DNA from: Leisingera sp. ANG1
GTDB taxonomy: Bacteria; Pseudomonadota; Alphaproteobacteria; Rhodobacterales; Rhodobacteraceae
Assembly (NCBI RefSeq): GCF_000203975.2
Contig: NZ_AFCF02000003.1
Coordinates: 7,327 to 71,326, forward strand
DNA length: 64,000 bases
Direction: 5' to 3'
The notes below the pieces were generated by a model. That model saw only the letters and a list, made by a program, of their open reading frames with translations. It searched no databases and was not told the DNA's origin. The position numbers and the translations under genes were made by a program. Every line of letters begins with the position of its first letter. Position 1 is the stretch's first letter. Shown here piece after piece: positions 17,227 to 26,503 of this stretch.

Positions 17227-20200
17227 TCGCTTCTGTAATACGGGCTTCTGTTGCAAATCGCTTCGTCGTTCTAGCACTTGCAGTCATGATGGGCGTGATC
17301 GGTGTCTGGGCGGTCCGCGATACTCCCGTAGATGCTATTCCCGACTTGTCGGATGTTCAGGTCATTGTCCGCACGCCTTATGCCGGGCAAGCCCCCCAGG
17401 TCGTTGAAGATCAGGTCACTTACCCCATTGCCACTGCAATGCTTGCTGTGCCCGGAGCCAGTGACGTGAGGGGGTTTTCCTTTTTCGGCGACAGCTACGT
17501 CTATGTCGTTTTTGAGGACGGCACGGACCTTTACTGGGCTCGCACCCGCGTTCTCGAATATCTGGGTCAGATTACTGCGAACCTTCCAGAAGGGGTTTCG
17601 CCCCAGCTCGGGCCGGATGCAACCGGTGTCGGCTGGATCTACCAATATACACTTATTGACAGGACTGGCGGGCACGACCTGGCCCAGCTGCGGACACTCC
17701 AAGACTGGTTTTTGAAGTATGAGCTGCAAACCGTCGACGGTGTGTCCGAGGTCGCAACCATAGGCGGGATGGTCAAACAGTATCAGGTCGTTGTGGACCC
17801 GAACAAACTGCGCGCCTTTGACGTCACCCTGCCGCAAATCCGCAGTGCCATTCAAAACGCCAACCGCGAGACCGGCGGTTCCGTGATCGAAATGGGCGAA
17901 GCGGAATTCATGATCCGCTCTACAGGCTATGTTGATGAACTGGCGGACCTGGCCAAAGCACCCCTCATGGTCAACGAACGCGGTGCAGCACTGACAGTTG
18001 GCGACGTGGCAGACATCCGCCTGGGGCCGGAAATGCGACGCGGCGTCGGGGAGTTTAACGGCGAAGGCGATGCCGTTGGCGGTGTCGTCATCCTGCGCTG
18101 GGGCGGGAACGCCCTGGCCACGATCAAGGCTGTAGAGGCGCGTATCGAAGAGTTGCGGGAAAACCTGCCTGAAGGCGTTGAGCTTGTCACAACCTACAAC
18201 CGCGCGGGTGTTATCGAGCGTGCAATCGAGAACCTCGAAACAAAGCTGACCGAAGAATTTATCGTTGTCGTTTTGGTCTGTGCAGCCTTCCTGCTGCACA
18301 TCCGCTCGTCCCTAGTGATCCTTCTGTCACTGCCTCTCGGCATCTTTGCAGCCTTCATCATCATGAAGCTGCAGGGGGTGAATGCCAACATCATGAGTTT
18401 GGGCGGGATTGCCATCGCCATCGGCGCGATGGTGGACGCGGCCATCGTCATGATCGAAGCCATGCACCGAAGGCTAGAGAAGGAAAAGCTGACCAATCAG
18501 AACCGCTGGCGCCTCGTCACCGAATGCGCAACCGAAGTGGGGCCAGCACTTTTCTTCTCCCTGGCAATCATCACCGTGAGCTTTTTGCCGGTATTTGTTC
18601 TGGAAAGCCAGGAAGGGCGGCTTTTCAAGCCGCTGGCCTTCACAAAGACCTACGCAATGGCAGCGGCGGCGATCCTTTCCATCACGCTGGTGCCGGTTCT
18701 GATGGGATACTTTGTGCGCGGCCGGATTCTTTCGGAGCACAAGAACCCTCTGAACCGTATCGTGATCTGGATCTACCGGCCCTTTCTGGATGCTGCTGTC
18801 GCGTGGCCCTGGGCCACGACGTTGCTCGCCGGTGTGCTTGTCGCTTCCATGTGGTGGCCGCTGCAGCGTATCGGGACCGAGTTCATGCCAGAGCTGAACG
18901 AGGGGGATTTCCTCTACATGCCGACACTGTATCCCGGTGTCTCCATCGGCAAGGCACGCGAAGTGCTGCAGCAATCTGACCGGCTGATTGCTACGGTCCC
19001 TGAGGTCGCGACGGTGCATGGTAAGCTTGGACGCGCCGATACCGCCACGGATCCCGCCCCGCTCACAATGATCGAGACGACGATTCAGCTGAAACCTGAA
19101 TCCGAATGGCGCGCAGGCATGACGATGGAAGGCATACGCGACGAGCTTGACCGCGCCGTGCAAATTCCTGGTGTGACCAATGTCTGGATTCAGCCGATTA
19201 AGAACCGCATCGACATGCTTGCCACAGGGATCAAGACACCCGTCGGTGTCAAAATCTCCGGCGCTGATTTGAGCGTCATCGAGCAGATTGGTGTCGATAT
19301 CGAACGCGTGGTTGCAGGTATCGACGGCACGGCATCAGCCTATGCAGAGCGGCCTGTAGGAGGGCGGTTTGTGGAGATCGACGTCAACCGAGATGCCGCT
19401 GCGCGCTATATGATGAGCGTACGTGAAGTGCAGGATGTTGTTCAGACCGCAATCGGCGGGATGCAGGTGTCGGAATCCGTGGAAGGTCTTGAGCGGTTTC
19501 CAATAAACCTGCGCTACCCCCAGGAATGGCGGAACAGCCCCGAACGCCTGCGCGACCTTCCGGTGGTCACACCGTCCGGCGCGCATATCCCCCTTGGCAA
19601 CCTGGCAGAGATCAAAGTGGTGGACGGACCCGGTATGATCCGATCCGAAAACGCACGCCGCACTGGTTTTGTCTTCATCGACATCGCGGGCCGGGACCTG
19701 GGAGGCTACGTAACCGAAGCCCGTCAACTGGTTGCGGCTGAGGTGGAATTGCCGCCTGGCTACTCGATCACATGGTCCGGTCAGTACGAGTACATTGAGC
19801 GCATGCAGGAGCGACTGAAGCTGGTTGCACCGGCAACGCTGCTTATCATCACACTGATGCTCTTTCTGGCCTTCAATCGAGTAATCGAGGTTGGGATCAT
19901 CCTTGCCGCGTTGCCGGTTGCCCTCGCAGGAGGCGTCTGGTTCCTGTGGTACTTGAGCTTCGACATCTCTGTCGCTGTTCTGGTGGGATTCATTGCGCTT
20001 GCCGGTGTCGCGGTTGAAACCGCGATTGTTATGCTGCTGTATCTCAATCTAGCTTGGGAAAAGCGAAAAAACCTCGCGGCTGAGGCACAGCGCAAATTGA
20101 CAACCGATGATGTCGAAGAGGTGGTATTCGAAGGAGCACTTCTACGAGTACGCCCCAAGGTTATGACAGTGGCGACAATCTTCGCCGGCCTAATTCCGAT

Positions 20201-20402
20201 CATGTATGGCCAAGGCACCGGTTCGGAGATCATGCAGCGCATTGCAGCCCCTATGGTAGGCGGGATGGCGACTGCCACGCTGCTAACTCTTTTCGTCATT
20301 CCTTCAATCTTTGTGATCTGGAAGCGGTTGGCTCTTGCACGGGTCAACCGAACCCTGCTGCAGGAACCCGGCCGAGAGGCATCACCGGTACCGGCAGAAT
20401 AG
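17223..20402 (+). CDS. cusA: CusA/CzcA-family heavy-metal efflux RND pump
   Basis: 1059 residues, the full length of an HME-RND pump, with twelve membrane segments and two large periplasmic loops. The N-terminus has DTPVDAIPDLSDVQV, the first membrane block GGIAIAIGAMVDAAIVMIEA and the second block AGVAVETAIVMLLYLNL. It exports Cu(I)/Ag(I) or similar ions from the periplasm using the proton gradient, with CusB as adaptor. Translationally coupled to CusB. No outer-membrane CusC gene is in the window, so the channel must come from elsewhere. Whether it prefers copper or another metal is inferred from the CusF-type partners. Confidence 0.95.
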   Translation: MIASVIRASVANRFVVLALAVMMGVIGVWAVRDTPVDAIPDLSDVQVIVRTPYAGQAPQVVEDQVTYPIATAMLAVPGASDVRGFSFFGDSYVYVVFEDGTDLYWARTRVLEYLGQITANLPEGVSPQLGPDATGVGWIYQYTLIDRTGGHDLAQLRTLQDWFLKYELQTVDGVSEVATIGGMVKQYQVVVDPNKLRAFDVTLPQIRSAIQNANRETGGSVIEMGEAEFMIRSTGYVDELADLAKAPLMVNERGAALTVGDVADIRLGPEMRRGVGEFNGEGDAVGGVVILRWGGNALATIKAVEARIEELRENLPEGVELVTTYNRAGVIERAIENLETKLTEEFIVVVLVCAAFLLHIRSSLVILLSLPLGIFAAFIIMKLQGVNANIMSLGGIAIAIGAMVDAAIVMIEAMHRRLEKEKLTNQNRWRLVTECATEVGPALFFSLAIITVSFLPVFVLESQEGRLFKPLAFTKTYAMAAAAILSITLVPVLMGYFVRGRILSEHKNPLNRIVIWIYRPFLDAAVAWPWATTLLAGVLVASMWWPLQRIGTEFMPELNEGDFLYMPTLYPGVSIGKAREVLQQSDRLIATVPEVATVHGKLGRADTATDPAPLTMIETTIQLKPESEWRAGMTMEGIRDELDRAVQIPGVTNVWIQPIKNRIDMLATGIKTPVGVKISGADLSVIEQIGVDIERVVAGIDGTASAYAERPVGGRFVEIDVNRDAAARYMMSVREVQDVVQTAIGGMQVSESVEGLERFPINLRYPQEWRNSPERLRDLPVVTPSGAHIPLGNLAEIKVVDGPGMIRSENARRTGFVFIDIAGRDLGGYVTEARQLVAAEVELPPGYSITWSGQYEYIERMQERLKLVAPATLLIITLMLFLAFNRVIEVGIILAALPVALAGGVWFLWYLSFDISVAVLVGFIALAGVAVETAIVMLLYLNLAWEKRKNLAAEAQRKLTTDDVEEVVFEGALLRVRPKVMTVATIFAGLIPIMYGQGTGSEIMQRIAAPMVGGMATATLLTLFVIPSIFVIWKRLALARVNRTLLQEPGREASPVPAE

Positions 20403-20437
20403 CCCGAATTGTGAAATCACCCTAAGAGGACAATCCA

Positions 20438-20782
20438 ATGAAAAAACTTGCTGTAACCCTAGTTGCCTCGCTTTTGGCTGCACCAATCGCGTCCGCTCAG
20501 ACGAGCCATAGCACAATGGACCATTCCAACATGGAGATGAGTGATGCCCAAATGGAAGGTGCTGTTCATACAAAGGCGATCATCAATTCGATTGACGAAA
20601 ACTCTGCAAACGTCAGTCACGAGCCAATCCCTGAAATCGGTTGGCCTGCAATGACAATGGATCTCAACTTGGCCCCAAATGTTCAGATGATGGGTGGCAT
20701 ATCAGAGGGTGCTTCAGTAACTCTGATGCTGGTCAAGAGCGACAACGGAATGTACGAGATCGGCGCGATGATGCCTGAATAG
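20438..20782 (+). CDS. cusF: CusF-like periplasmic copper chaperone
   Basis: 114 residues with a clean signal peptide (1-20, ending IASAQ), a short His/Met-rich linker (HSTMDHSNMEMSDAQM), then the CusF fold with VSHEPIPEIGWPAMTMDL. In CusF the His, Trp and two Met of this motif bind Cu(I)/Ag(I) through a cation-pi contact; all are present. It lies 35 bases after CusA with GAGGA upstream of the ATG. It is the free version of the module found four times at the end of the CusB protein. Confidence 0.93.
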   Translation: MKKLAVTLVASLLAAPIASAQTSHSTMDHSNMEMSDAQMEGAVHTKAIINSIDENSANVSHEPIPEIGWPAMTMDLNLAPNVQMMGGISEGASVTLMLVKSDNGMYEIGAMMPE

Positions 20783-20792
20783 GCAGATAAGT

Positions 20793-20822
20793 GAGTGGCA
20801 GATCACATAGTCTCTGCCACTC
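20793..20822 (+). terminator. Hairpin after the Cus operon
   Basis: Perfect ten-base stem GAGTGGCAGA / TCTGCCACTC around a ten-base loop, 10 bases after the cusF stop. There is no T run, so it may stabilise the 3' end rather than terminate intrinsically. Confidence 0.6.
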
Positions 20823-21606
20823 GCGAAGGTTGGAAATGCAAGGCGGCAACTGTTCCCCTGCTCCGTACAAACCGACGTTTTGCCGTGAAGATCTAGCCAT
20901 CGAAGCAATTCTAGCGAACATGGTATGAGAGCTATCCACGCATGCCTCCGGGCTCAGAAGACTGGTTTCGACTTAAAGCTGGCAACGTAAAGTGGGCAGT
21001 AGAAAGTCCGCTTCCCGGCCCTCTAGCCTGAGACAGCCATTCTTTGCCGCGCCTGCGACGAGTGGCCGGAAAGTCCAGGACCCTGTAATTGCCCTCCTCG
21101 ATCTTGCTGCGGCATGCATGAACGGCTGCTGTTATCCTTGTGAGGCGGCGCGAAATTTTACGCTGTTGCGGCAAGATCGGCGCCATGAGCGCACGCAGCA
21201 CGAATTTGAGAGGTCCGGTGTGGGCTCTCTGCCGCCATGCGGCGGCACAGCACCGAGAATCCAGCACCAGCCTGCCCCAGGCCAGTTTTGATCGGCTCAA
21301 GCCAGCCCGAAGCGGCCCCATGCCTGGCGACCAGCCTGACGGGCCAGCACATGCAGGTCGGGCGGAAACCAGACTTTAGCTGCGTTCGCAAAGCTATCAT
21401 GCACATCGGGCAGAGCGGACATTCCAAAGCCTCGGGCAGTCTACATCGAATGCACCAAAAAGATATCCAAGAAGCCTCTTGGCGGTTAGACCGATACTGT
21501 TCTAATGAAAGATGGACTGGGGCTGGGATTTGGCGCTTCTAGCTGGATCATTTGGGAACCCACCCTCACATTGAGTTTCTAATCAGCGGAATCGGCATTA
21601 ATTTAA
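20823..21606. other. About 780 bases without a recognisable gene
   Basis: Several overlapping frames are open on both strands (for example 20932-21321 minus and 21158-21427 minus), but none has a domain, a good ribosome binding site or neighbours that explain it. The stretch just before 21607 turns AT-rich (AATTTAAATGATC) and could be the promoter of the defence-gene stump. Confidence 0.5.
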
Positions 21607-21900
21607 ATGATCAACCTTCAAGAGATTAATGGTTTCGAAACCGGACGACGGGACTCGTTTGAAGCTTTGGTAAAAGTTCTCGCGCGAAGAGAGCCACCAG
21701 AAAACGCTCATGAATTTCAGCCCAATGATGGGCGGGGCGGCGATGGCGGTGTTGAGGCTATCTGGTTACTAAATAACGGCGACAAGATTGGTTATCAGTC
21801 GAAGTTTTTTGAAACTCTTGGCGACGCTCAATGGAAACAAATGGAAAAGTCTGTCCAGCAAACCGCGCCGCCTCTTTGCGAGGTCGCCCCAATATGCTGA
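21607..21900 (+). pseudogene. N-terminal stump of a nuclease-type defence protein
   Basis: The first 87 or so of 97 residues look like the start of a large anti-phage NTPase or nuclease: RRDSFEALVKVLARR, then GRGGDGGVEAIW and IGYQSKFFETLGDAQWKQM. The acidic GGDGG and Q-x-K arrangement is that of PD-(D/E)xK endonuclease domains at the N-terminus of such proteins. After KSVQQTA the frame runs into unrelated sequence and stops, so most of the protein is missing. Composition is lower in GC than the neighbours. Probably a horizontally acquired defence gene destroyed by deletion or insertion. The exact system cannot be named. Confidence 0.6.
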
Positions 21901-22008
21901 AGCTAGGGCGAAGGTCCGGAAGGGGCCGCTCCGTACCGATCTTTACTCGACAGTCCCTTGGGAAGCGGCAAGGGGCTGTGACCGGCCAGATATAGGAAAC
22001 AATGGTAG

Positions 22009-22031
22009 ACCCGCTCAAGTTCTGAGCGGGT
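22009..22031. terminator. Terminator hairpin between defence stump and ctlX
   Basis: Perfect nine-base stem ACCCGCTCA / TGAGCGGGT with loop AGTTC, followed on the plus strand by GTTTTG. It lies 16 bases beyond the ctlX stop, so it may serve the minus-strand operon, the plus-strand stump, or both. Confidence 0.65.
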
Positions 22032-22046
22032 GTTTTGCTGCTCTCT

Positions 22047-22982
22047 CTAGCCGCGGCTGGCCAGGTGGATGCCCGCAATGGTGCAGCGCACCGACCCGCC
22101 TGCCATTTCGATGGTCGGGATCTCCAGCGGCGCCAGTATGGCATGGACTTCGATGCGGCTGCGCTGCCCGGGTGTCAGCACGTCATAGGCCGCTTGGGAC
22201 AGCGCCAGCACCGGGCCGTTCCAGCCCATCAGCTCGATGGCATTGCCGGCAAAACCGGCGATCTGGGCTGCGCTGAGCTCGATCACATCCCGGCCGGTTT
22301 CACCCAGCCTTGCGACGACTTCGGCCCGCCGGGCGGGATCGGTGATCATGCCAGTGCCGATCAGGGCAAAGCCGGTGCCGATGCACATCAGGACATTGGT
22401 GTGATAGACCGGCGTGCCCCGGCTGTCCTGGGCCTCGAACACCATCGGCTCAAAGTTGAAATGGGTGCAGAACCGTTCCAGCGCCACCGGGTTGGTGCGG
22501 TCGCTGGCCACCGCGTAAGCCACCCGGTTGATGTGGTCGAGCACCATCGCGCCGGTGCCTTCCAGAAACAGCCCGTCCGGCTCCAGCCCGGAATAGTCGA
22601 TGATGTCCTGCACCCGGTACTCGGCCTTGAGCATCTCCAGAATGTCCTGGCGCCGTTCCAGCCGCCGGTTTTGAGCCTTCATCGGATAGACGGCCACATG
22701 ACCGCCTGCGTGAGTTGAGAACCAGTTGTTGGGAAAGACGCAATCGGGTGTGGCCGGGTCTTCGCCTTCGAACACATGCACGCGCACACCATGCTCGCGC
22801 AGAACCTCCACCGCGCGGGAGTGTTCATCATAGGCGCGCCGGGCGGTGTCCGCTTCATCCCGGCCATTGGCGTTCGCAACCGCCTGGAACGCGTTGTCAG
22901 CCGCGGTTTCGGTGTTCACCGTAAAGTGGTGGGGACGCACCATCACCACGGCGCCGGGGGCCTGTACTGAAGAACGGATCAT
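22047..22982 (-). CDS. ctlX: Citrulline-utilisation hydrolase type protein (CtlX family)
   Basis: 311 residues of the guanidine-modifying (amidinotransferase/DDAH-like) beta/alpha propeller. Visible marks are PDCVFPNNWFSTH near residue 80, the acidic DGLFLEGTGAMVLDH, the histidine in YHTNVLMCIGTG and a C-terminal catalytic cysteine in GGSVRCTIAGIH. Proteins called CtlX use citrulline or related guanidino/ureido compounds. The ATG at 22982 overlaps the cyclodeaminase stop (ATGA). Together they could turn citrulline into ornithine and then proline. The pairing is direct evidence; the exact substrate is from family knowledge. Confidence 0.85.
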   Translation of the reverse strand: MIRSSVQAPGAVVMVRPHHFTVNTETAADNAFQAVANANGRDEADTARRAYDEHSRAVEVLREHGVRVHVFEGEDPATPDCVFPNNWFSTHAGGHVAVYPMKAQNRRLERRQDILEMLKAEYRVQDIIDYSGLEPDGLFLEGTGAMVLDHINRVAYAVASDRTNPVALERFCTHFNFEPMVFEAQDSRGTPVYHTNVLMCIGTGFALIGTGMITDPARRAEVVARLGETGRDVIELSAAQIAGFAGNAIELMGWNGPVLALSQAAYDVLTPGQRSRIEVHAILAPLEIPTIEMAGGSVRCTIAGIHLASRG

Positions 22983-24049
22983 GCCGGCCCCTCCGCAACC
23001 GGAGCAGCGCGCAGCACCATGCCGAACAGATCGCGCGGATCATCCGGGTCGGCCAGCATATCGAGTTTTTGATAGAGGCCTGTTCCCTCCAGCTGATCAC
23101 GGACATAGCGCAGGGCCGAGAAATCCTCGGTGGCAAAGCCCACTCCGTCAAACAGGGTAATTTGGCGGTCATCGGTGCGCCCTGCAGCCTGGCCGGTGAT
23201 GACCTTCCACATTTCGGTAACCGGGAAATCCTCGGGCATCTGCTGGATCTCACCTTCGATCCGGGTTTGCGGCGGGTATTCGACGAACACATCGGCGCGG
23301 CTCAGGATCGCGCTGGCCAGCTCGGTCTTGCCGGGGCAGTCGCCGCCGATTGCGTTGATATGCACGCCGGCGCCGACCATGTTGTCGTTGAGAACAGTGG
23401 CGTTCTGCTTGTCGGCGGTGCAGGTGGTGATGATTTCGGCACCTTGAACCGCCTCTTCAGCGCTGGTGCAGGATGCAATGGAGAGACCGCGTCCCTCAAG
23501 GTTGCGCATCAGTTTCTTAGTGGCCTGCGGATCAATGTCATAAAGGCGCAGGCTGTCGACGCCGCAGATTTCCTTCATTGCTAGTGCCTGGAATTCTGAT
23601 TGCGCGCCGTTGCCGATCATCGCCATGGTGCGGGCCCCCTTGGGCGCCAGGTGTTTTGCCACCACGGCTGAGGTGGCAGCGGTGCGCAGGGCGGTCAGCA
23701 CGGTCATTTCTGTCAGCAGCAGCGGGTAGCCGGTGTAAACATCGGCCAGCAGCCCAAAGGCGGTAACCGTCTGCAGGCCCTCCTTGGTGTTCTTGGGATG
23801 GCCATTCACGTATTTGAACCCGTAGGTGGTGCCGTCCGATGTCGGCATCAGCTCGATCACACCTTCCTTTGAGTGCGCCGCCACGCGCGGGGTTTTGTCA
23901 AATAGCTCCCAGCGGCGGAAGTCCTCTTCGACATAGGTGGCGATACCGGCCAGCATGGGTTCGATGCCGATCCGGTGGATCAGCTGCATCATGTTGTCGA
24001 CGCTGACAAAGGGAACGTAGGCGCGTTCCGATGGGGCGGGTGCGGACAT
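22979..24049 (-). CDS. Ornithine cyclodeaminase
   Basis: 356 residues of the ornithine cyclodeaminase/mu-crystallin family, at the longer end as in true bacterial OCDs. It has the substrate region KYVNGHPKNTKEGLQTV, the Rossmann motif MIGNGAQSEFQ and the catalytic aspartate region INAIGGDCPGKTEL. It converts L-ornithine to L-proline and ammonia with tightly bound NAD. I chose ATG 24049 with AGGATG upstream; the ATG at 24088 lacks a site. First gene of an operon with ctlX, divergent from the Lrp regulator. Confidence 0.92.
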   Translation of the reverse strand: MSAPAPSERAYVPFVSVDNMMQLIHRIGIEPMLAGIATYVEEDFRRWELFDKTPRVAAHSKEGVIELMPTSDGTTYGFKYVNGHPKNTKEGLQTVTAFGLLADVYTGYPLLLTEMTVLTALRTAATSAVVAKHLAPKGARTMAMIGNGAQSEFQALAMKEICGVDSLRLYDIDPQATKKLMRNLEGRGLSIASCTSAEEAVQGAEIITTCTADKQNATVLNDNMVGAGVHINAIGGDCPGKTELASAILSRADVFVEYPPQTRIEGEIQQMPEDFPVTEMWKVITGQAAGRTDDRQITLFDGVGFATEDFSALRYVRDQLEGTGLYQKLDMLADPDDPRDLFGMVLRAAPVAEGPA

Positions 24050-24190
24050 GGCGTCATCCTGTTTTTCGTTTTGACTTGCCGTCAGCATCCGTCATGCAGA
24101 TTGCAGAGAAAATCCAAACTTTGCTAAGTTTGAGGCACCTCTATAGAGCAATATGCTGGAGGTGATTGAGCAATTTGCGGGACGGGGACG

Positions 24191-24634
24191 ATGCAGCGAA
24201 GCAGCGCCAAACATATCTTCGACGATCACGACCGGCTGCTGATCAGCCTGTTGCGCAAGGACGGGCGCGCGCCGGTATCGAAACTGGCCGAGATTATGGG
24301 CGTGTCGCGCGGCACCGTGCAGACCCGCCTCGACCGGCTGCTGGAGAGCGGTGCGCTGCTGGGGTTCACCGCCCGTGTGCGTGATGATTATGAAGCCGAC
24401 CAGATCCGCGCCATCATGATGATTGAGGTGATGGGCAAGAACACTTCGCAGGTGATCCGCAAGATGCGCGGCCTGCCGGAACTGACGCTGATGCATACCA
24501 CGAGTGGAAAGTGGGATCTGATCGCAGAAATAACAGTTGCCAGCTTGCAGGAGTTCGACCGTGTCTTGCGCGAAGTCCGGCTGATCGATGGTGTCATGAA
24601 CAGCGAGACCAGCATTTTGCTCTCAAGCGTTTGA
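24191..24634 (+). CDS. Lrp/AsnC-family regulator
   Basis: 147 residues: an N-terminal winged helix (DDHDRLLISLLRKDGRAP, then SKLAEIMGVSRGTVQTRLDRL) and a C-terminal RAM ligand-binding domain. GGGACGGGGACG precedes the ATG. It is divergent from ocd-ctlX across 141 bases that are unusually AT-rich near 24110-24165. There TTGCTA (24121) and TATAGA (24142) could form a weak promoter with short spacing. Ornithine, arginine or citrulline is the likely effector, as for Lrp regulators paired with ornithine cyclodeaminase genes elsewhere. Confidence 0.92.
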   Translation: MQRSSAKHIFDDHDRLLISLLRKDGRAPVSKLAEIMGVSRGTVQTRLDRLLESGALLGFTARVRDDYEADQIRAIMMIEVMGKNTSQVIRKMRGLPELTLMHTTSGKWDLIAEITVASLQEFDRVLREVRLIDGVMNSETSILLSSV

Positions 24635-24690
24635 CTTTTACATTGGCAAAAGGGAACTTTTAGCCCCGATTCATTCAGAGCGATCGATGA

Positions 24691-25623
24691 ATGCCCAGCT
24701 TAAGATCACGCCCGATTCCAAACCTTCAAGACATTGACCTCCGGCTATTGCGAGTGTTTGTGAGCGTTGCACGAAATCGCGGATTTTCGGCGGCACAGAC
24801 CGAATTGAATATCGGGCAATCCACGATCAGCGGGTACATCACCAAGCTCGAAGACCGCCTCGGGGTTAAGCTCTGTCTGCGCGGCCGGTCCGGGTTCCGC
24901 CTCACCGACGCGGGTGAAAAGCTCTATGATGCGGCGATCGAACTGTTTGAAGATCTCGACAGGTTCCGCCTGAAGGTCGGAGAGGTGCGCGACGATCTGA
25001 CTGGCAACTTCTATGCCGGGACGGTGGACAGCGTTGTGCAGGTCAAGGACAGCGTCATTCCGAAACTGCTTGGCGCTTTTGCCGAGAAAGCCCCGAACCT
25101 TCACCTAGACTTGCGGCTGGCCTCCCCGCAAGCGCTGGTGCGGGAGTTGACCGCCAAACGCTTCAGCGTGATCATTCTGCCTGTTTTCAGACCTTTGGCT
25201 GGTCTGAAGGTGCTGGAGCTGGAAGCCAGGAACCCTCAGATCCTGTTCTGCGCGCGCAACCACCCTCTCTACGGTAAGTCACCAGCCGAGGAGGAGCTGC
25301 GCGCCGCCCCCTTTGCCGACAGGGCGCATATGGAAGGGTGGGCACCCTATTCCTCGCGGGCGTTGAACGTGGCGGCGACAACCGTGGATGTCGAATGCCA
25401 GCTGCTGTTGATCCTGTCGGGCAAGTTCATCGGCTACCTGCCTGCACGCCATGTCAGTAGCTATGTGGCCTCAGGCGACCTGTGGCCGCTGTCCCACCCG
25501 GAAATGGACTATGATTCACGCATGTGCCTCGCGGTGCGAGCTGATGATGAAAGCTCGGCAACGCAGATATTCACCAGCCTTGCCTCGGGTTTGACGGGGA
25601 ACGTGCTGCAAAGCGAGAGCTAG
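24691..25623 (+). CDS. LysR-family regulator
   Basis: 310 residues with an N-terminal LysR helix-turn-helix (FSAAQTELNIGQSTISGYITKLEDRLG) and a LysR substrate domain. The ATG at 24691 has no strong Shine-Dalgarno, so a start a few codons away is possible. The 3' end overlaps the convergent racemase-family gene by four bases. Its target could be that gene or the LDH2-type dehydrogenase beyond it; nothing in the sequence decides. Confidence 0.88.
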   Translation: MPSLRSRPIPNLQDIDLRLLRVFVSVARNRGFSAAQTELNIGQSTISGYITKLEDRLGVKLCLRGRSGFRLTDAGEKLYDAAIELFEDLDRFRLKVGEVRDDLTGNFYAGTVDSVVQVKDSVIPKLLGAFAEKAPNLHLDLRLASPQALVRELTAKRFSVIILPVFRPLAGLKVLELEARNPQILFCARNHPLYGKSPAEEELRAAPFADRAHMEGWAPYSSRALNVAATTVDVECQLLLILSGKFIGYLPARHVSSYVASGDLWPLSHPEMDYDSRMCLAVRADDESSATQIFTSLASGLTGNVLQSES

Positions 25624-26336
25624 AAATACGCCTTTCGGTGGGTGACCTGCCGGGCGTGATCGATGAGCGATACGAAATCAAAGACCGGAACGTCGATTGC
25701 CTGCTGCAGCCGGGCCGCATAAGGGGTAAAGACCGCGCATTCCAGCAGCAGCGCGCCGACATCCTCCGGGCCGTTGCACAGTGCGCGCACGGCCTGCTCC
25801 AATCGGTGCCCGAAAGCTTCCGTATCCAGGTCCTGATGCTGCATGCTGCGGAATTCAGGCGTGGTCTCGATACTTGACACAACCAACCCGGCATCATCTG
25901 GCAGGCCCGCCAGGCGCAGCACATCCGGCGTCAGCCTGTCCGCAAAGGCCGTCAGGATCGCGATGTTCTGCCGCGGTCGGATCGACCTGGCAATCAGCGG
26001 CAATTGCAGCAGGCTGGAGAGGAAAACCGGCACGTTGACGGCCTCCCGGACTGCATCCTGATAATGCAGCATGAAGCCGCAATTGCTGGAAATCGCCTTC
26101 ACCCCCATGCGCTCCAGCTCAACCGCGGCGGCAACGATTTCCTGTTCGATGGATTTGTCGCCGCGGGTCACCCGCCCGGCATCGGCCGTCTCCACCACCT
26201 TCATAAGCACCGGGTATTCGTAGGTGCCCGCATGGGCGGTGTCGCCAGGTACATGCGTTTCGACGAGGTTCAGCAGCAGCAGGCCGATCTCATAGCCATA
26301 GCCCTGCGCCTGGGGAAGCAATCGATAGACAGTCAT
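25620..26336 (-). CDS. Aspartate/glutamate racemase family protein
   Basis: 238 residues of the Asp/Glu/hydantoin racemase superfamily, with the two cysteines in the expected places: ISSNCGFMLHYQ and LLLECAVFTPYA. Members racemise amino acids or hydantoins, or isomerise small acids, in the cytoplasm. AGGTGAGAA precedes the ATG. Convergent with the LysR gene and divergent from the LDH2-type dehydrogenase across about 170 bases. A role in presenting the right enantiomer to the neighbouring dehydrogenase is plausible but unproven. Confidence 0.85.
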   Translation of the reverse strand: MTVYRLLPQAQGYGYEIGLLLLNLVETHVPGDTAHAGTYEYPVLMKVVETADAGRVTRGDKSIEQEIVAAAVELERMGVKAISSNCGFMLHYQDAVREAVNVPVFLSSLLQLPLIARSIRPRQNIAILTAFADRLTPDVLRLAGLPDDAGLVVSSIETTPEFRSMQHQDLDTEAFGHRLEQAVRALCNGPEDVGALLLECAVFTPYAARLQQAIDVPVFDFVSLIDHARQVTHRKAYF

Positions 26337-26503
26337 TTCTCACCTGTAGCGTTGACAGGGACAGGCTGGCATCCGCGCCGCCGCGCTGAAACCGCAAAGC
26401 CGCGAAGTGAACATCGCTGCCCGGCTATTGTTCGACAGGTGTCTCTCTCTACCGTCCGGCGGGCCCCCTACAGGCGGGGCATATCTGGCCTTTGGAGAAT
26501 GTC

